From Planotetraspora thailandica (lineage in GTDB: Bacteria > Actinomycetota > Actinomycetes > Streptosporangiales > Streptosporangiaceae), in assembly GCF_016863335.1 (NCBI RefSeq), contig NZ_BOOR01000010.1:248001-312000 (forward strand): a stretch of 64,000 bases of DNA, in the 5' to 3' direction. A program made the translations under genes and the position numbers. Shown here one piece after another: positions 42,758-51,078 of the stretch. The notes beneath the pieces were generated by a model. That model was not told where the DNA came from. It was given only the letters and a program-made list of their open reading frames with translations, and ran no database searches. The first letter of the stretch is position 1, and each line of letters begins with the position of its first letter.

Positions 42758-43054
42758 TCAGCCGGCGATGAGCTCGTTTGTGCGTTCGTACTCTTCCTTG
42801 GCCGACTCGAGCAGGTCACGCCAGGAGTCGACGTCAGGACGCCGCCTCAGCAATGCTCGGCGTTCTCTCTCGGTCATGCCGCCCCAGACTCCGAACTCGA
42901 TGCGGTTGTCCAGCGCGTCGGCGAGGCATTCCGTGCGAACAGGGCATCCTCGGCAGATCAGCTTCGCCCGGTTCTGTGCGGCGCCTTGCACGAATAGCGC
43001 GTCTGGATCCGCACCTCGGCAGGCGGCACGGGAGGTCCAATCCGTGATCCACAT
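42758..43054 (-). CDS. wblA: WhiB-like 4Fe-4S transcriptional regulator, WblA/WhiB4 type
   Basis: 98 residues beginning MWITDWTSRAACRGADPDAL. The four cluster Cys are 12, 34, 37 and 43 (CRGCPVRTEC). GVWGGMTERERRALLRRR is the beta-turn and basic DNA-contact tail. WblA controls sporulation and antibiotic output in Streptomyces, and WhiB4 redox responses in M. tuberculosis; both genes sit next to the ArsA-like pair and a class A PBP as here. I chose the ATG at 43054, with GGGGAG upstream; an upstream frame to 43192 is not conserved. Confidence 0.94.
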   Translation of the reverse strand: MWITDWTSRAACRGADPDALFVQGAAQNRAKLICRGCPVRTECLADALDNRIEFGVWGGMTERERRALLRRRPDVDSWRDLLESAKEEYERTNELIAG

Positions 43055-43300
43055 GTTCGACCCCACTCCCCTTAGGTGGTCAGTCGTCACTTCGGCCGAC
43101 GGGCGCGGGCGTCGAGCCTCCTTGTTGCAGTTGCCGCAGAAGGAGAACCTACGCAAGGAGACAAGCCGACCGACAGTCCCTGAGGGGACCAATTTCTTAC
43201 ATGGTCATGTCAGGCCATGTGGCCGGGAATGACTAGTCATCCCCGCGTAGCGGTAATGCAATCCGGTGCGTTTAGTGCTGATCGTGTTACATCTCCGACG

Positions 43301-43306
43301 TACGCT
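43301..43306 (+). promoter_or_regulatory. -10 box of leaderless PBP promoter
   Basis: TACGCT lies 6 nt before the GTG at 43313, with no ribosome site. The 258-bp divergent space to wblA holds both promoters. Confidence 0.5.
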
Positions 43307-43312
43307 TGATCC

Positions 43313-45541
43313 GTGCAAGCTAAGGGCAAAGCCAAAGCGTCCGCGTTCGGAAATCTGCTGCGGCTCATCGTGGCTGCAGGTGTTGCCGGTGCGCTCGCTG
43401 CCGCCGTCGCACTGCCTGCCGTAGGCGGCGCCGGCGTGACGGTCAAGGCCGCGACCGAGGCCCTGCGGCTGGCACCGGAAGACCTGAAGGAACCCCCGCT
43501 TCCCGAGAAGACGACGCTGCTCGACGCGAACGGCAAGCCCTTCGCGCAGTTCTACTCGCAGAACCGCGTCTCCGTCTCGCTGGACCAGATCGCGCCCATC
43601 ATGCAGAAGGCGATCGTGGCCATCGAGGACTTCCGTTTCTACGAGCACGGCGCGCTCGACCTCGAGGGCACGGGCCGCGCGCTCATCAAGAACCTCACCA
43701 CCGGCGGGGTGACCCAGGGCGGCTCGTCCATCACCCAGCAGTACGTGAAGCAGGTTCTGTACAACACGGCCATCACCGACAAGGAGAAGGCCGCAGCCGT
43801 CGCGCCCACGGTCTCGCGCAAGCTCAACGAGATCCGGTACGCGATGGCCATCGAGCAGAAGTACACCAAGGACGAGATCCTCAACCGCTACCTGAACATC
43901 GCCTACTACGGCGCCAGCGCGTACGGCATCGAGGCGGCGGCCCAGCGGTTCTTCGGCAAGCACGCCTCCAAGCTCAACCTGACCGAGGCGGCCACGCTGG
44001 CGGGAGCCGTACAGGACCCGAACGCGACCGACCCGAACCGGGGCAAGGCGGCCAGCAACCGCCTGCTCGAGCGACGGAACACGGTGCTCGACCGCATGGC
44101 CGAGCTGAAGATCATCACGCTGGACGAGGCGAAGAAGGCCAAGGCGAAGAAGCTGGGCTACAAGGACGTGCCGATCCCGGGTGGATGCGAGGAGAGCGCC
44201 TACCCGTACTTCTGCCTCTACGTGAGCAACGAGATCAGGAACGACCCGAAGTTCGGGAAGACGCCGAAGGCTCGCGAGGACTTCCTCAACCGCGGCGGCC
44301 TGACCATCAGGACCACGCTCAACCCGAGGATGCAGAAGGCCGCAGACAGGGGCATCAAGAAGTACGTCCACACCTCGGACAAGCCGGTGGCCTCGGAGGC
44401 GCTCGTCCAACCCGGAACGGGCGAGATCAAGGCCATGGCGTCCAGCCGCAAGTTCGGCGACAGCAAGAGGAGGAACGAGATCTCCTACAACATCGTCGCC
44501 GACTCCGACCACGGCGGCGGCACCGGATTCCAGGCCGGTTCGACGTTCAAGGTGTTCACCCTGGTCACCGCCCTCAAGGAGGGCCTGAAGTTCAACGACG
44601 GCTTCAGCGTCGGCGGCACGTTCGAGGCCCACGCCTACGCCGACTTCAAGAACTGCAAGGGGCAGGGCGTCGGAGACCCGGGTGTTCAGCAGCACAACTC
44701 CGAGGCCGGCGGCGGATTCATGACGCTGCAGACCGGGACCTGGAAGTCGGTGAACACCTTCTTCATGACGCTGGAGCGGAAGGTCGGCCTCTGCGACGTG
44801 GTCAGGACCGCCAAGTCGATGGGCATCAAGCGTTCAGACGGCACCAGGCTCCGTGAGGTCCAGACCTTCACCCTCGGCGCCAACGAGATGGACCCGGTGA
44901 CGGTCGCCGGCGCGTACGCCACGCTCGGCGCCCGCGGCAAGTACTGCAAGCCGATGGCCATCACCAGCGTCATCGACCGGAACGGCAAGGCCACCAACTA
45001 CAAGCCGACCTGCAAGCAGGCCATCGAGCCGGCCGTCGCCGACGCGGCCAACTACATCCTCGAAGGCGTGTTCACCAAGGGCACGATGTCGGGGGTGGGC
45101 GGCATCCCCGGGAGGGACGCGGCCGGCAAGACCGGTACAGGCGACCAGTCCCGCACCGTGTGGTTCGCGGGGTTCACGCCGCAGCTCGCCGGCGCGGTCA
45201 GCCTCGGCGACCCGCGCGGGCCGGTGAAGTATCCGCTCAGCGGCGAGACCATGAACGGGGTCCGCTACGGCTCGGTGTTCGGCGCCACCATCCCCGGCCC
45301 GATCTGGAAGGCCACCATGATCGAGGCGCTGAAGGGAATCCAGGCGACGTCGTTCGTCAAGCCGGACATGTCGCGGTTCGGCGGGTGTAGCGGCCTATGT
45401 GCGCCCAAGAAGCCAGAGAAGGAAAAGGGCGACGGAAACGGCGGCCCCGGCCGTGGCGGACAGGGCGGCCCTGGTGGGCCCGGCACCGGGAACCCTGGCG
45501 ACCCCGGCAACGGCGGGCCGATCGTGCCGCCCACCCCCTGA
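43313..45541 (+). CDS. Class A penicillin-binding protein (PonA2-like)
   Basis: 742 residues. A membrane helix (about 14-40) leads to the GT51 transglycosylase domain with catalytic E105 in AIEDFRFYEHGALD and the QGGSSITQQYVKQ motif. The transpeptidase domain has S410xxK413 (GSTFK), SVN at 479-481 and KTG at 606-608. The C-terminal tail is Gly/Pro-rich (from about 700), with no PASTA domain. It builds cell-wall peptidoglycan. It is leaderless by its TACGCT box. The position next to wblA matches PonA2 beside whiB4. A 20-bp hairpin terminates it. Confidence 0.95.
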   Translation: MQAKGKAKASAFGNLLRLIVAAGVAGALAAAVALPAVGGAGVTVKAATEALRLAPEDLKEPPLPEKTTLLDANGKPFAQFYSQNRVSVSLDQIAPIMQKAIVAIEDFRFYEHGALDLEGTGRALIKNLTTGGVTQGGSSITQQYVKQVLYNTAITDKEKAAAVAPTVSRKLNEIRYAMAIEQKYTKDEILNRYLNIAYYGASAYGIEAAAQRFFGKHASKLNLTEAATLAGAVQDPNATDPNRGKAASNRLLERRNTVLDRMAELKIITLDEAKKAKAKKLGYKDVPIPGGCEESAYPYFCLYVSNEIRNDPKFGKTPKAREDFLNRGGLTIRTTLNPRMQKAADRGIKKYVHTSDKPVASEALVQPGTGEIKAMASSRKFGDSKRRNEISYNIVADSDHGGGTGFQAGSTFKVFTLVTALKEGLKFNDGFSVGGTFEAHAYADFKNCKGQGVGDPGVQQHNSEAGGGFMTLQTGTWKSVNTFFMTLERKVGLCDVVRTAKSMGIKRSDGTRLREVQTFTLGANEMDPVTVAGAYATLGARGKYCKPMAITSVIDRNGKATNYKPTCKQAIEPAVADAANYILEGVFTKGTMSGVGGIPGRDAAGKTGTGDQSRTVWFAGFTPQLAGAVSLGDPRGPVKYPLSGETMNGVRYGSVFGATIPGPIWKATMIEALKGIQATSFVKPDMSRFGGCSGLCAPKKPEKEKGDGNGGPGRGGQGGPGGPGTGNPGDPGNGGPIVPPTP

Positions 45542-45562
45542 CCGGGCCCGGCAGACGCTCAG

Positions 45563-45606
45563 ACGCGGAAGCCCTCTCCTGCGCTCGCAGGAGAGGGCTT
45601 CCGCGT
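45563..45606 (+). terminator. Perfect 20-bp hairpin terminator of the PBP gene
   Basis: A 20-bp perfect stem (45563-45582 with 45587-45606) encloses a GCTC loop, 22 nt after the stop. No T-tract follows. It may serve the convergent YqeY gene too. Confidence 0.9.
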
Positions 45607-45657
45607 GTCCGGCACATCCGCCCGGCTGTGCCGTACGGCCTCTTTGCGGGAAGCGGC

Positions 45658-46113
45658 TCAGCTCGCGAGCCGGTCACGCACGGCCTGGGCGACCCTGCCG
45701 CCCTCGGCCCTGCCGGCGACCTTGGGGTTGAGGATCTTCATGACCTGCCCCATGGCCTTGGGACCCGACGCGCCGCTCTCCGCGATCGCCTCGTCGACCA
45801 GCGCGCCGAGCTCCTCGTCGGACAGCTGGGCGGGGAGGTACTCCTCCAGGACGGCCTGCTCGTCGAGCTCCGCCTGCGCCTGCTCGGCGCGGCCCGCGTT
45901 GGCGAATGCCTCAGAGGCCTCGCGCCGCTTCTTGGCCTCGCGGGTAAGAACCTTCACGACCTCGTCGTCGCTGAGCTCCCGGGCCGACTTGCCCGCGACC
46001 TCCTCGACGTTGATCGCGGCCAGGGCCATCCGGATCGTCCGGAGACGCACCTCGTCGCGGGCCTTCATCGAGGTCGAAAGATCGGCCTTCAACTTGTCCT
46101 TCAACGCACTCAT
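45658..46113 (-). CDS. GatB/YqeY domain protein
   Basis: 151 residues. MSALKDKLKADLSTSMKARD, RLRTIRMALAAINVEE and the C-terminal ASGPKAMGQVMKILNPKVAGRAEG are the family hallmarks (helical GatB C-terminal-like domain). YqeY proteins are thought to bind tRNA or aid amidotransferase-type reactions; the role is unproven. I chose the ATG at 46113 rather than the 13-residue extension. It is convergent with the PBP gene across the hairpin. Confidence 0.9.
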   Translation of the reverse strand: MSALKDKLKADLSTSMKARDEVRLRTIRMALAAINVEEVAGKSARELSDDEVVKVLTREAKKRREASEAFANAGRAEQAQAELDEQAVLEEYLPAQLSDEELGALVDEAIAESGASGPKAMGQVMKILNPKVAGRAEGGRVAQAVRDRLAS

Positions 46114-46193
46114 GAGTCCATCTTGCCGTGTCAGCGCCCTGATTCTCGCCACGTTATGTCGGAGGGACCGCGGCTGTCGGGCATCATGGCTGT

Positions 46194-47099
46194 GTGAGGA
46201 AAGCCGCCGCGATTCCCTTGTCCCTCCTCGGTCTCGGCGCTGCCGGGATCGCCTACGCCTCCGTCGTGGAACGGAACTGGTTCCGTCTTCGACGGTTCGA
46301 CGTTCCTGTGCTGGCGCCGGGACAGCGCCCGATCAGGATCTTGCAGATATCCGATCTCCACCTCACCCCTGGGCGTACCAGGCTGATCAACTGGGTGCGG
46401 TCGCTCGCCTCGCTCAAGCCCGACCTCGTGGTCAACACCGGCGACACACTCGGCCACCCCGACGCGATCGGGCCGTACATGAGGGCCGTCGAGCCCCTGC
46501 TGGACCGGCCCGGCCTGTTCGTCTACGGGTCCAACGATCTCTACGCTCCGCGGCCCAAGAACCCCGCCCGCTACCTGTGGCGGACGTCCAAGGGGGACAC
46601 GCCGCGGCAGACCATCCCCAACCTCCCCTGGGTGGAGCTGGGGGCGGCCATGACCGAGGCCGGCTGGCTCGACATGAACAACGCCACGGCCCGGCTCAAG
46701 ATCGCCGATCTCGACGTCCACGTCGGCGGCATCCACGACTCGCACATCGACCGTGATCGATACGACGAGATCGCCGGTACGGCTCCCGCGGACGCGGACC
46801 TGCGGCTGGGCGTCATGCACTCGCCCGAGCCGAGGAACATGACCCGGTTCGCCCAGGACGGATATCAACTGCTGCTCGCCGGCCACACGCACGGCGGCCA
46901 GCTCTGCATCCCGTTCTACGGGGCCCTCGTGACCAACTGCGGGATCGACAGGGCGCGGGTCAAGGGTCTGAGCAGGCACGAGAGCTCCTGGCTGCACGTG
47001 TCCGCAGGCCTCGGGACCTCGCCGTACGCGCCGGCTCGGTTCTCCTGCCCGCCGGAGGCCACATTGTTGACCTTGGTCGCCCGCCGCCCTGCACGCTGA
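46194..47099 (+). CDS. Metallophosphoesterase (YkuE/Rv3683 type)
   Basis: 301 residues. One N-terminal membrane helix or signal (about 4-24) is followed by the two-metal site: SDLHL (D and H), VVNTGDTLG, VYGSNDLYAP (usually GNH; here SND), HSPEP, and LAGHTHGGQLCIPF. The replacement of the GNH(D/E) Asn-His by Ser-Asn is common in this subgroup. It should hydrolyse phosphoesters such as UDP-sugar lipids at the membrane. GTG start without a ribosome site. Rv3683 follows ponA2 in M. tuberculosis. Confidence 0.9.
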   Translation: MRKAAAIPLSLLGLGAAGIAYASVVERNWFRLRRFDVPVLAPGQRPIRILQISDLHLTPGRTRLINWVRSLASLKPDLVVNTGDTLGHPDAIGPYMRAVEPLLDRPGLFVYGSNDLYAPRPKNPARYLWRTSKGDTPRQTIPNLPWVELGAAMTEAGWLDMNNATARLKIADLDVHVGGIHDSHIDRDRYDEIAGTAPADADLRLGVMHSPEPRNMTRFAQDGYQLLLAGHTHGGQLCIPFYGALVTNCGIDRARVKGLSRHESSWLHVSAGLGTSPYAPARFSCPPEATLLTLVARRPAR

Positions 47100-47161
47100 C
47101 GCACAAGCACGCACAAAGTCCGCTAGACTTGCCGAGGCGCAGGGGCAATCGACCTGCGCAC

Positions 47162-47235
47162 CGGGGTGTAGCGCAGCTTGGCAGCGCGCTTCGTTCGGGA
47201 CGAAGAGGCCGTGGGTTCAAATCCCGCCACCCCGA
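47162..47235 (+). tRNA. tRNA-Pro (anticodon CGG)
   Basis: A full 74-nt cloverleaf: acceptor CGGGGTG/CACCCCG with discriminator A, D-stem GCGC/GCGC, anticodon stem CTTCG/CGAAG with loop TTCGGGA (anticodon CGG), and T-arm GTGGG-TTCAAAT-CCCGC. No CCA is encoded. It reads CCG codons. Its 3' half is repeated 3.8 kb downstream (50982-51024), marking it as an integration site. Confidence 0.97.
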
Positions 47236-47236
47236 C
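47194..47236 (+). other. attL-like core inside tRNA-Pro
   Basis: 43 bp from the anticodon loop through the 3' end of the tRNA, identical to 50982-51024. This is the usual extent of a tyrosine-integrase att core in a tRNA gene. Confidence 0.8.
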
Positions 47237-47254
47237 CCAGAAGTACCAGCTGAG

Positions 47255-47283
47255 AGGCCGGTTCCGATCATCGGAACCGGCCT
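47255..47283 (+). terminator. Hairpin terminator of tRNA-Pro
   Basis: AGGCCGGTTCCGA pairs with TCGGAACCGGCCT around TCA (13 bp), 19 nt after the tRNA. Confidence 0.75.
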
Positions 47284-47296
47284 TCTGCGTCTCACC

Positions 47297-47330
47297 AGGC
47301 CATGAGGGCGGATCGCCGTATCCCCCCGCC
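47297..47330. repeat. Island direct repeat R, left copy
   Basis: 34 bp starting AGGCCATGAGGGCGGATCGC, matching 50643-50676 with two or three changes, in the same direction. It lies just inside the left att site. Confidence 0.75.
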
Positions 47331-47490
47331 TCCTGAAAAGCGGCAAACGCGGCTGTCGCTCGGGGAACTCGGTTCACGGGCAGCTGTGCCATGAGGAATT
47401 CGTCGAGCGACCACACGAGGTTCGGCTGATATTCGTCGGCCCCGCGTACTCGTAGCTAGCCCTCTCCCTATGCCAGAAAGCGGGTCGAAC

Positions 47491-49029
47491 ATGCCCGAAC
47501 TCAGTCGCAGGACATTCCTCGTCAACGCCAGAGGTGCCGCGATCGCAGCCGGCGGTCTGGCCGTCGGCGCCGGCGCCCTGCGGCAGGCGACCCCGGCCTC
47601 CGCCGCCGCCACCACGTTCCCCTCCACCCCCTTCACCGTCGGCGTCGCCTCCGGTGACGCGCTGCCGGGCGCCGTCGTGATCTGGACGCGTCTGACCACC
47701 CAGCCGACCGAGCCAGGTCTGGGCATGGACGGCCAGGGCCCGATCCCGGTCGAGTGGACGGTCGCCGAAACGCCTGAGGCCCTCGACACCCGTCCGCATG
47801 CGACCGGTGTCTTCGTCGCCGAGCCGCAGCACGCCTGGTCCGTGCACGTCGACGTCACCGGCCTGCATCCGGACACCACCTACCACTACCGGTTCCGCGC
47901 CGGCGACTGGGTCAGCCCGGTCGGCCGCACCCGCACCACCCCGGTGCCCTCGGCCGACGTCCCGGTCCGCTTCGCGATCCTGAGCTGCCAGAACATGGCC
48001 AAGCCCGGGAGCGGGATCTTCTACTTCAACGGCATCGCCGACCTCGCCACCCGCGACGACATCGACTTCGTGGCGTACCTCGGCGACTACATCTACGACT
48101 TCGGCCGGCCGGGCCACCTGCCGCCCCGGCAGATCCAGTCGCTGTCGGACTACCGGATCCGGTACGGGCAGTACAAGTCGCGGCTGGCGCTGATGGACAT
48201 GCACGCCCGGTTCCCCGTCTACACCGTGCCCGACGACCACGAGTTCTGGAACGACGTGCAGGGCCGCGCCCCCGGCATGACTCCCGCGGAGAAGGCCCAG
48301 CTCGCCACAGCGTTGCAGGCGTACTGGGAGAACATGCCGCTGCGCGGCGGCCCGCCGGTGCTGGACGCCGCGTCCGGGCTGATGCAGCTGACGCTCCACC
48401 GGCGCGTCAAGTGGGGCTCGAACCTCGATCTGCTGCTCACCGACGGGCGGCAGTACCGGGCCCCGGGCACGATCCTCGGGCGGGAACAACTGGACTGGCT
48501 GCTCGACATGGTCGCCGGTTCGCACGCCACCTGGACGGCCATCGGATCCGGCCAGCCGCTTTCGTGGTTCCCGAACTCGGGCGGCGGCTGGTCCGGCTTC
48601 GACGCTGACCGCAGCGCGCTGACGGACGCCCTGGCCAAGCGGCTGGCGGCCCGCCGGCACCGCGCTTTCAATCCCGTGGTGCTGAGCGGCGACACCCACC
48701 GCGGGATCGTCACGCACGTGCGGCAGCGGCGCAACGCGACGACCGCGCTCGTCGCCACCGAATTCGTCGGCCCCCCGGTGAGCAGCAACAGCGCCACCGA
48801 CTACGACAAGAACGCCGACACCGGCGCCTACCGCGCCTCCTACGCCTACGCCCAAAACGGCGAGCTGAACGCCTACCGCGGCTACCTCGACTGCGCGCTC
48901 ACCTCCTCGGCCTGGACGTCGACGTATGTGCTCGGCAACCAGGTGGACCGGCCGAACGGCACCGTGAGCGCGACCGACCGCTGGCAGCTGGACAACGGCG
49001 CCGAGGTCGGATCGGTGCGCCGACTCTGA
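47491..49029 (+). CDS. phoD: Tat-exported PhoD-type alkaline phosphatase
   Basis: About 512 residues. The N-terminus SRRTFLVNARGAAIAAGG is a twin-arginine signal followed by the cleavage region ATPASA. The PhoD N-terminal domain (TPFTVGVASGDALPGAVVIWTR) is followed by the metallophosphatase core with YLGDYIYDFG, VPDDHEFWND, LLLTDGRQYR and LSGDTHRG. It releases phosphate from mono- and diesters outside the cell. ATG 47491 gives a standard Tat n-region; ATG 47470 would add 7 residues. Lies inside the tRNA-Pro island. Phosphate control is expected but no PHO box was identified. Confidence 0.92.
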   Translation: MPELSRRTFLVNARGAAIAAGGLAVGAGALRQATPASAAATTFPSTPFTVGVASGDALPGAVVIWTRLTTQPTEPGLGMDGQGPIPVEWTVAETPEALDTRPHATGVFVAEPQHAWSVHVDVTGLHPDTTYHYRFRAGDWVSPVGRTRTTPVPSADVPVRFAILSCQNMAKPGSGIFYFNGIADLATRDDIDFVAYLGDYIYDFGRPGHLPPRQIQSLSDYRIRYGQYKSRLALMDMHARFPVYTVPDDHEFWNDVQGRAPGMTPAEKAQLATALQAYWENMPLRGGPPVLDAASGLMQLTLHRRVKWGSNLDLLLTDGRQYRAPGTILGREQLDWLLDMVAGSHATWTAIGSGQPLSWFPNSGGGWSGFDADRSALTDALAKRLAARRHRAFNPVVLSGDTHRGIVTHVRQRRNATTALVATEFVGPPVSSNSATDYDKNADTGAYRASYAYAQNGELNAYRGYLDCALTSSAWTSTYVLGNQVDRPNGTVSATDRWQLDNGAEVGSVRRL

Positions 49030-49071
49030 CACCGTGCGGACGTGCCCCGCTCCCGACGGGAGCAGGGCACG

Positions 49072-49340
49072 TCAGGCCGGCGGGCCGGTCATCACCGACC
49101 GCCCGGCGGCGAGTGAGTTGCCCACGGCCTGCCGCGCGGCCTCGTGTTCGGGGTCGTTGTAGGCGACTTCAGCCACCACACGTATAGGAGTTCGGGGAGC
49201 TGGTGGTACTGGCCAGGCTCCCGCACCGCGTCGACGGCTGCGCGGTACTGGTCCAGGAAAAGCGGCCGATACTTCTCCGGCAGGCTCGCCAGGATCACCT
49301 CGGGATCGTAGCGAGGATCGTGTATCGGCTAAGCGCTCAT
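49072..49340 (-). pseudogene. DUF6247 family gene, broken by a stop and a frameshift
   Basis: From the ATG at 49340 the frame reads MSA, then TAG, then continues PIHDPRYDPEVILASLPEKY and FLDQYRAAVDAVREPGQYH, the DUF6247 hallmark. Near 49190 the frame shifts: reading continues in another frame as VAEVAYNDPEHEAARQAVGN up to a TGA at 49072. Two independent lesions show a decayed gene. DUF6247 proteins are common small actinobacterial proteins, often paired with toxin-antitoxin-like partners; no partner remains here. Confidence 0.8.
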
Positions 49341-49514
49341 AGGGCCGAGCGTACCCCCCCGGCCCCGCAGGCTCCCGATCCTTCTGCCGTGGGAGAGCTT
49401 GGGAGAATTCTGAGAGAAACGATCTTGAGCGGCTGCTGACGGATAGACCCAGCAGAACGAGTGCACTGCACGGTCAGCGGCACGCCCAGTCCCCAGTCGG
49501 GCTGGGAGGGACGA

Positions 49515-50156
49515 TCAGGGCCAGTACGGCTGCACCCGGTGCGCAGCGGCGGCGATGGCCGCGCCGTCGACCGTGGTGAAGGTCAGCGGCACATCCCAGG
49601 CGGGCCACTCCACCGCAAACTCGAAGGGCTCGGCCGGCGGCAGCGGCCAGAGCCACATGGTCCAGCCGAACCGGAACCTCCGATCGCTGCCGCCTCCGCC
49701 CCCGCCCTCGGCCTCCGTGAGGATCGGCCCGTCCGGTTGAGGCGGCGGCCACTCCCAGAAGTATGGCCTGCTGTCCACCGTCGTCGCCTTGGTGCCGTCG
49801 TGGAAACGGACCCCAAACCGGAGGACCTCTGCCGACAGCGGCTCCCCACGGCGGATCGGATGATGGACCCGTCCGGACACCGTGTCCTGCCTACGCCACC
49901 AACTCTCCTCGTCCATCTCGGTGGTACGGCGGGCCGCGAGCTGGACGTACAGCTTGACCCCTTCCGAGAACGCCATCGCGCTGGACAGCGCGACGGCGAT
50001 CGCGTCACTCTGGAACAGCATCTTCTCGATGGGGACGACGCCGCCCAGCATGTCGTCGGGAGGTCCGAACCATGGCGGGGGCACAATCTCCGGCTCCGGC
50101 TCCGACTCCATGTCGCGTCGCGGTGGGGTTTCGAAGAACTCCATGCGATCAAGCAT
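49515..50156 (-). CDS. Hypothetical actinobacterial protein
   Basis: 213 residues (201 if the ATG at 50144 is used). It starts with MEFFETPP and a Pro/Glu-rich stretch, then PPWFGPPDDMLGGVVPIEKM, which recurs in uncharacterised actinobacterial proteins. The middle part reads DAIAVALSSAMAFSEGVKLYVQ. The C-terminus is Trp/Pro-rich (GWTMWLWPLPPAEPFEFAVEWP). There is no signal or membrane segment. It looks intact although its neighbours in the island are broken. Function unknown. Confidence 0.7.
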   Translation of the reverse strand: MLDRMEFFETPPRRDMESEPEPEIVPPPWFGPPDDMLGGVVPIEKMLFQSDAIAVALSSAMAFSEGVKLYVQLAARRTTEMDEESWWRRQDTVSGRVHHPIRRGEPLSAEVLRFGVRFHDGTKATTVDSRPYFWEWPPPQPDGPILTEAEGGGGGGSDRRFRFGWTMWLWPLPPAEPFEFAVEWPAWDVPLTFTTVDGAAIAAAAHRVQPYWP

Positions 50157-50334
50157 GTCGGCCCAAACCCACGTGTTACAAGGCTTTCGTAATCGCGTGT
50201 ACCTGGTAGCAGCTTCGTTTAACGGCAGGCCGGATGTGGTCGCGGATGGTATCGAGCTCACGGACCGCGCCGTGGTGTTGGGCATGGCAATAAGTGTCGA
50301 TGTGCTGGCGCGTAGCTGGGCGGCCTGCTGATGG

Positions 50335-50631
50335 GTGCACTCACCGATCTCACGTGCGCCAACCGAGGCGGCGGCAGCCACCATCCCCGGCGTCAAGTCG
50401 GTCAAGGAGTCCAGAGACGCGGCCGGTCGCAAGGGCGTCGCAGCGGCCCTGGACATCAAGGAAGAGGGCATCCGGGAGGAATACATCTTCGATCCGAAGA
50501 CCTACCAGTTCCTCGGCGAGCGGTCGGTCGTGGTCGACGCCACCAAGGCCAAGGCCCCGGTGGGAAGCGTGCTGACCTCGACCGCGCAGCTCAAGGTCAG
50601 CATCGCCGACAGCGCGCCACCGGTGAACTGA
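50335..50631 (+). pseudogene. C-terminal fragment of a CU044_5270-type protein
   Basis: From about 50380 the frame matches the end of CU044_5270 family membrane proteins: TIPGVKSVKESRDAAGRKGV, then EEYIFDPKTYQFLGERSVVV and a stop. These proteins normally have about 300-350 residues with an N-terminal membrane helix and sit behind an ECF sigma factor gene. Both the N-terminal two thirds and the sigma factor are missing, so this is a 5'-truncated remnant. Confidence 0.65.
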
Positions 50632-50642
50632 GCTCCTGCCTA

Positions 50643-50676
50643 AGGCCATGAGGGCGGATCGCCGTACCTCCCCGCC
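50643..50676. repeat. Island direct repeat R, right copy
   Basis: 34 bp matching 47297-47330 in the same orientation, placed just after the CU044_5270 fragment and before the GntR fragment. Confidence 0.75.
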
Positions 50677-50679
50677 CCC

Positions 50680-50826
50680 GCTGCCGCCGAGTCACGGCTT
50701 ATGCAGATCCACGAGGTCGGCCGAGACACGGTCCGGAAGGCCATCGCGATCCTTCGCGAAGAGGGTCTGGTGATCGCGATCCAGGGGCGCGGTACTTTCG
50801 TGAAGCCCAAGGACAAAACCGAGTAA
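50680..50826 (+). pseudogene. Truncated GntR-family regulator (winged helix only)
   Basis: The frame reads ESRLMQIHEVGRDTVRKAIA, then REEGLVIAIQGRGTFVKP and TAA. This is the recognition helix and wing of a GntR HTH; the first helix and any effector domain are missing. Short GntR proteins of this kind (KorSA) repress actinomycete integrative elements such as pSAM2, which also inserts in a tRNA-Pro gene. The fragment lies 156 bp before the right att copy. Confidence 0.7.
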
Positions 50827-50981
50827 ATTCGGCCGCTGAAACCGCAGGTCAGCACCCCGATTTTGGGTGACTAACTGAGTGGCAACCGCCGCGAACACCG
50901 GCTAACAGCGGCGATCACCGAGCGCTCACCCGCGCAGGTGAGAGCCAGCATCAACGCCGATGGCGACGTCCCCCGGCTTCC

Positions 50982-51024
50982 TTCGGGACGAAGAGGCCGT
51001 GGGTTCAAATCCCGCCACCCCGAC
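50982..51024 (+). other. attR-like copy of the tRNA-Pro 3' half
   Basis: Identical to 47194-47236 over 43 bp. Upstream bases do not continue the tRNA, so no second functional tRNA exists. It marks the right border of a 3.8-kb island. Confidence 0.85.
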
Positions 51025-51038
51025 TCGGAAGTTACAGG

Positions 51039-51078
51039 TCAAGGGCCTGATCACTGGAGACAGCGATCAGGCCCTTGA
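51039..51078 (+). terminator. Hairpin after the right att copy
   Basis: TCAAGGGCCTGATC pairs with GATCAGGCCCTTGA (14 bp, 12-nt loop). It is probably the original terminator of the tRNA-Pro gene, displaced by the insertion. Confidence 0.75.

Noticed and set aside
43205-44695. 496-codon frame opposite the PBP gene
   Set aside because: Antisense to well-conserved GT51 and transpeptidase motifs; no ribosome site.
47123-47416. Open frame running antisense through tRNA-Pro
   Set aside because: The GVAGFEPTASSSRTKR part is just the reverse complement of the tRNA, a known false ORF.
50976-51024. A second tRNA-Pro gene
   Set aside because: Only the anticodon loop and 3' half are present; the 5' acceptor and D-arm are missing.
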